From positions 1 to 16,259 of the forward strand of contig SLHZ01000252.1 in the NCBI GenBank assembly GCA_007135895.1: DNA of 16,259 bases. The letters run 5' to 3'. Made by a program: the position numbers and the translations under genes. Positions 14,617-16,259 of the stretch are shown in pieces. Position 1 is the stretch's first letter; the number at the start of each line of letters is the position of its first letter. The notes under the pieces were generated by a model. The model did no database searches and was not told the DNA's origin. It saw only the letters and a program-made list of their open reading frames with translations. This DNA is from Balneolales bacterium (lineage in GTDB: Bacteria; Bacteroidota; Rhodothermia; Balneolales; Natronogracilivirgulaceae).

Positions 14617-15858
14617 TCAGTCGCCGGTTTCCCGGGTGACCCATATCAGAAAACCATTTGATACATAGATAAAGGTGTCATCTGACCTCCTGGCGATCAG
14701 AAAGGATAAAGCTCTGTTTTCCTTGACATAAAAACGCTCAAGTATCCTGTCAAGGTCAAGCTTAAAAACGTGATCCGCCCGGGTGTCATTCTCATAACGG
14801 GAAACATGGTCACCAATCGGATGAAAGGTGTAGTGCCGGTCATGCCGGTCCGGACTCACGGCATGGATATACAAATCCCGGAAGTCTACATCTTCTTGCG
14901 CACGAAACAGGGCAGTTGATCTTCTTGAACCACTTTCATGAATCATATCCAGGATATGACTGCCCGCGTACCGCCCGCTCGCATAATCTTTATAGAATTG
15001 CAGATCATTATCTCTGGTTATCAGAATACGCGGCACAAGAGGCGACTGTCCGTCCCAATAGCCGGGATCAACTGTGTACTCCAGCGGATATCGCAGCTGC
15101 ATGGCGTTTCGGACAGACGGGGTATAGTGGCCATAAGGGTAGGCCAATGAGTTGAAGCTGCTTTCCGGTTGCCCGGTCAACCGGCTCATCATACCGGGAA
15201 CAGTATCCAGGACAGCGACGATTTCCGGACCTGAAACCGGCATGCTCCGGTGACGATATCCGTGAACACCAATCTTGTGTCCGCGTTTCAGAAGCGAAAG
15301 AATATCCCGGCTGCTGAAATGCGGATAGCCCGGCATGTCAATAAAAGCAGGTATGACAAAGAAAACGCCACGCATCCCATACTGCTCCAGCAGTTTGGCA
15401 GCCCGGAGCTGACTGGGATGTCCGTCATCAAACGTCAGGATTATCCGGCTCCGGAAGGTCATCGAATCCACTGGAGATGCCGGATCGGCCATAGTCAGCG
15501 GTTCTGCCGGCAACAGGGTTTGGATACCGTTTCTTTGAAGATACCTGAGCAGTGCCTCCAGGTTCTCATACGATTCGGACAAACGACCGGGTTCCTCCGG
15601 TCCGGCAGTTTCATCATGAAACGTATGATAACACAAAACGGGAATCTGCAACGGTCGGTCGGAAGCCTGAATCAAGCGGACAGTCGGTCCGGATAAAATA
15701 AAACCTGCCGTTGCTGCCCAAAACAACGGCGTGAACAAAATCACCGCCAGAAAACACCGGTAGAACCGCTGAAACGGCAAACAAAGGTTCCGGAAATATG
15801 GATTGTCACAACACATTTTCCCACCTGCCATCAGAGTTTCACGACTTGTTCTTTTCAT
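14617..15858 (-). CDS. Membrane-anchored polysaccharide deacetylase (CE4 / NodB-like)
   Basis: CE4 enzymes remove N- or O-acetyl groups from glycans such as peptidoglycan or exopolysaccharide. The 413-residue product has a short Cys-rich N-terminus, a membrane helix at about 35-56 (FLAVILFTPLFWAATAGFIL), and the NodB domain from about 70 to 255. This domain has VLCYHTF (74-80), LTFDDGH with Asp144/Asp145, the HGYRH metal pair His199/His203, and AYPYGHY (239-245). About 150 residues after the catalytic core match nothing I know. The ATG at 15858 is the longest start, but a near-consensus promoter ends at 15861, so transcription would begin past that ATG. Met15 (15816), preceded by AGGTGG four bases upstream, is then the better start and leaves all domains intact. 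The active-site residues point to a functional enzyme; the substrate is unknown. Confidence 0.88.
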   Translation of the reverse strand: MKRTSRETLMAGGKMCCDNPYFRNLCLPFQRFYRCFLAVILFTPLFWAATAGFILSGPTVRLIQASDRPLQIPVLCYHTFHDETAGPEEPGRLSESYENLEALLRYLQRNGIQTLLPAEPLTMADPASPVDSMTFRSRIILTFDDGHPSQLRAAKLLEQYGMRGVFFVIPAFIDMPGYPHFSSRDILSLLKRGHKIGVHGYRHRSMPVSGPEIVAVLDTVPGMMSRLTGQPESSFNSLAYPYGHYTPSVRNAMQLRYPLEYTVDPGYWDGQSPLVPRILITRDNDLQFYKDYASGRYAGSHILDMIHESGSRRSTALFRAQEDVDFRDLYIHAVSPDRHDRHYTFHPIGDHVSRYENDTRADHVFKLDLDRILERFYVKENRALSFLIARRSDDTFIYVSNGFLIWVTRETGD

Positions 15859-16259
15859 TGATTATAATCACAAATCGGCACGTTGCCAAAGCGATCGTGC
15901 CGGTTTGCCTGCTGATACAAGACTTTTAAGCGTGAACCGTCTTATTCATTTCATTTTTTCCCCTCTTTCATATTATGTATAAACTGTTACTTACAGAACA
16001 CGGTGATTTCTACTGTGAAAGCCTTGTAAATAATTGCGTTTTTTATGTTTTGGGGATTTTCTTTCCTCTCTGTGTTCATTATATTCATTTATAAGGCAGT
16101 TTAAGTTTTTTTGACTTTTTTCCAGAGCAGGGCGGATTATTGAACGGAAAAAATGTCAGCTTTTATAGATCATTAATATCAATATCTTATTGCTATAGTA
16201 TTATAGAAACAGGGCCTTGATTATCATTTCCATCAGTGTCACCAGCCCTTTGCATACAT
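15859..16259. other. AT-rich region without a convincing gene
   Basis: Apart from the deacetylase promoter, this 400-bp stretch has no supported feature. It contains T-rich tracts around 16103-16122, including TTTAAGTTTTTTT, a 13-mer also present upstream of gdhA near 13083-13095. A 39-codon frame at 15975-16094 has no support. At the right edge two minus-strand frames stay open to the window end, one ending in TAA at 16203-16201 after about 18 codons. This could be the tail of a gene beyond the edge, but the piece is too short to judge. Confidence 0.4.
15861..15889 (-). promoter_or_regulatory. Sigma-70-like promoter of the deacetylase gene
   Basis: On the minus strand TTGGCA (15889-15884), a 17-bp spacer and a perfect TATAAT (15866-15861) form a near-consensus promoter. 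Transcription would start at about 15854, within or just after the first possible ATG (15858-15856). This argues that translation starts at Met10 (15831) or Met15 (15816), unless the match is accidental in AT-rich DNA. Confidence 0.5.

Noticed and set aside
15975..16094. 39-codon open frame on the + strand (starting MYKLLLTEHG)
   Set aside because: It has no ribosome binding site, no recognisable similarity, and sits in AT-rich intergenic DNA. Chance is the simplest explanation.
16201..16259. Possible C-terminal fragment of a leftward gene at the right edge
   Set aside because: Two minus-strand frames stay open to the edge, but the fragment has only about 18 codons, so neither can be supported.

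Overview
The window looks like chromosome of a Gram-negative bacterium of the Bacteroidota / Rhodothermota / Balneolota (FCB) assemblage. The evidence is a long SecA with two lineage-type insertions and a zinc-binding tail, a YidC of the MDRN- type started from TTG, an outer-membrane-type lipoprotein signal on an M1 peptidase, and mostly weak ribosome binding sites. I infer this from protein character only; no rRNA or tRNA gene is visible. Coding regions are moderately GC-rich and the intergenic stretches are AT-rich.

Layout. 1-215 (-) is the start of an unrecognised secreted protein, running off the left edge downstream of secA. 330-3695 (-) is secA. A 358-bp divergent intergenic region with two separate 13-bp tandem repeats separates secA from a rightward cluster: rpmH (4054-4209), rnpA (4190-4621, overlapping rpmH), yidD (4723-5016), yidC (5077-6915) and an AMIN/Amidase_3 N-acetylmuramoyl-L-alanine amidase (6921-8561). 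Its last codons overlap the end of a convergent AI-2E-family permease gene (8555-9694, -). Then come a leftward pair, a creatininase-family protein (12176-12952) followed by an M1-family metallopeptidase lipoprotein (10006-12084), a rightward NADP-type glutamate dehydrogenase (13224-14588), and a leftward membrane-anchored polysaccharide deacetylase (14617-15858, or a shorter version). 15859-16259 is AT-rich and holds no convincing gene.

The left half is largely envelope biogenesis. SecA drives export through SecYEG, YidC with YidD inserts and folds membrane proteins, and the amidase trims peptidoglycan. The standard rpmH-rnpA-yidD-yidC block therefore sits head-to-head with secA and carries a cell-wall hydrolase at its end. 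The right half holds separate metabolic and envelope genes.

No CRISPR array, prophage, toxin system or biosynthetic cluster is present, and I see no gene system I would call new. The most unusual signal is non-coding: a 68-bp element with 17-bp imperfect inverted ends occurs twice in opposite orientation (4626-4693 and 9895-9962, 57 of 68 positions identical), each copy upstream of a co-oriented membrane-protein gene (yidD and the AI-2E permease). The similarity resumes at an 11-mer that in one copy contains the yidD start codon. Other regulatory oddities are phased A/T tracts upstream of gdhA, a near-consensus promoter whose -10 box abuts the first ATG of the deacetylase, and a duplicated ribosome-binding motif in front of the AI-2E permease.
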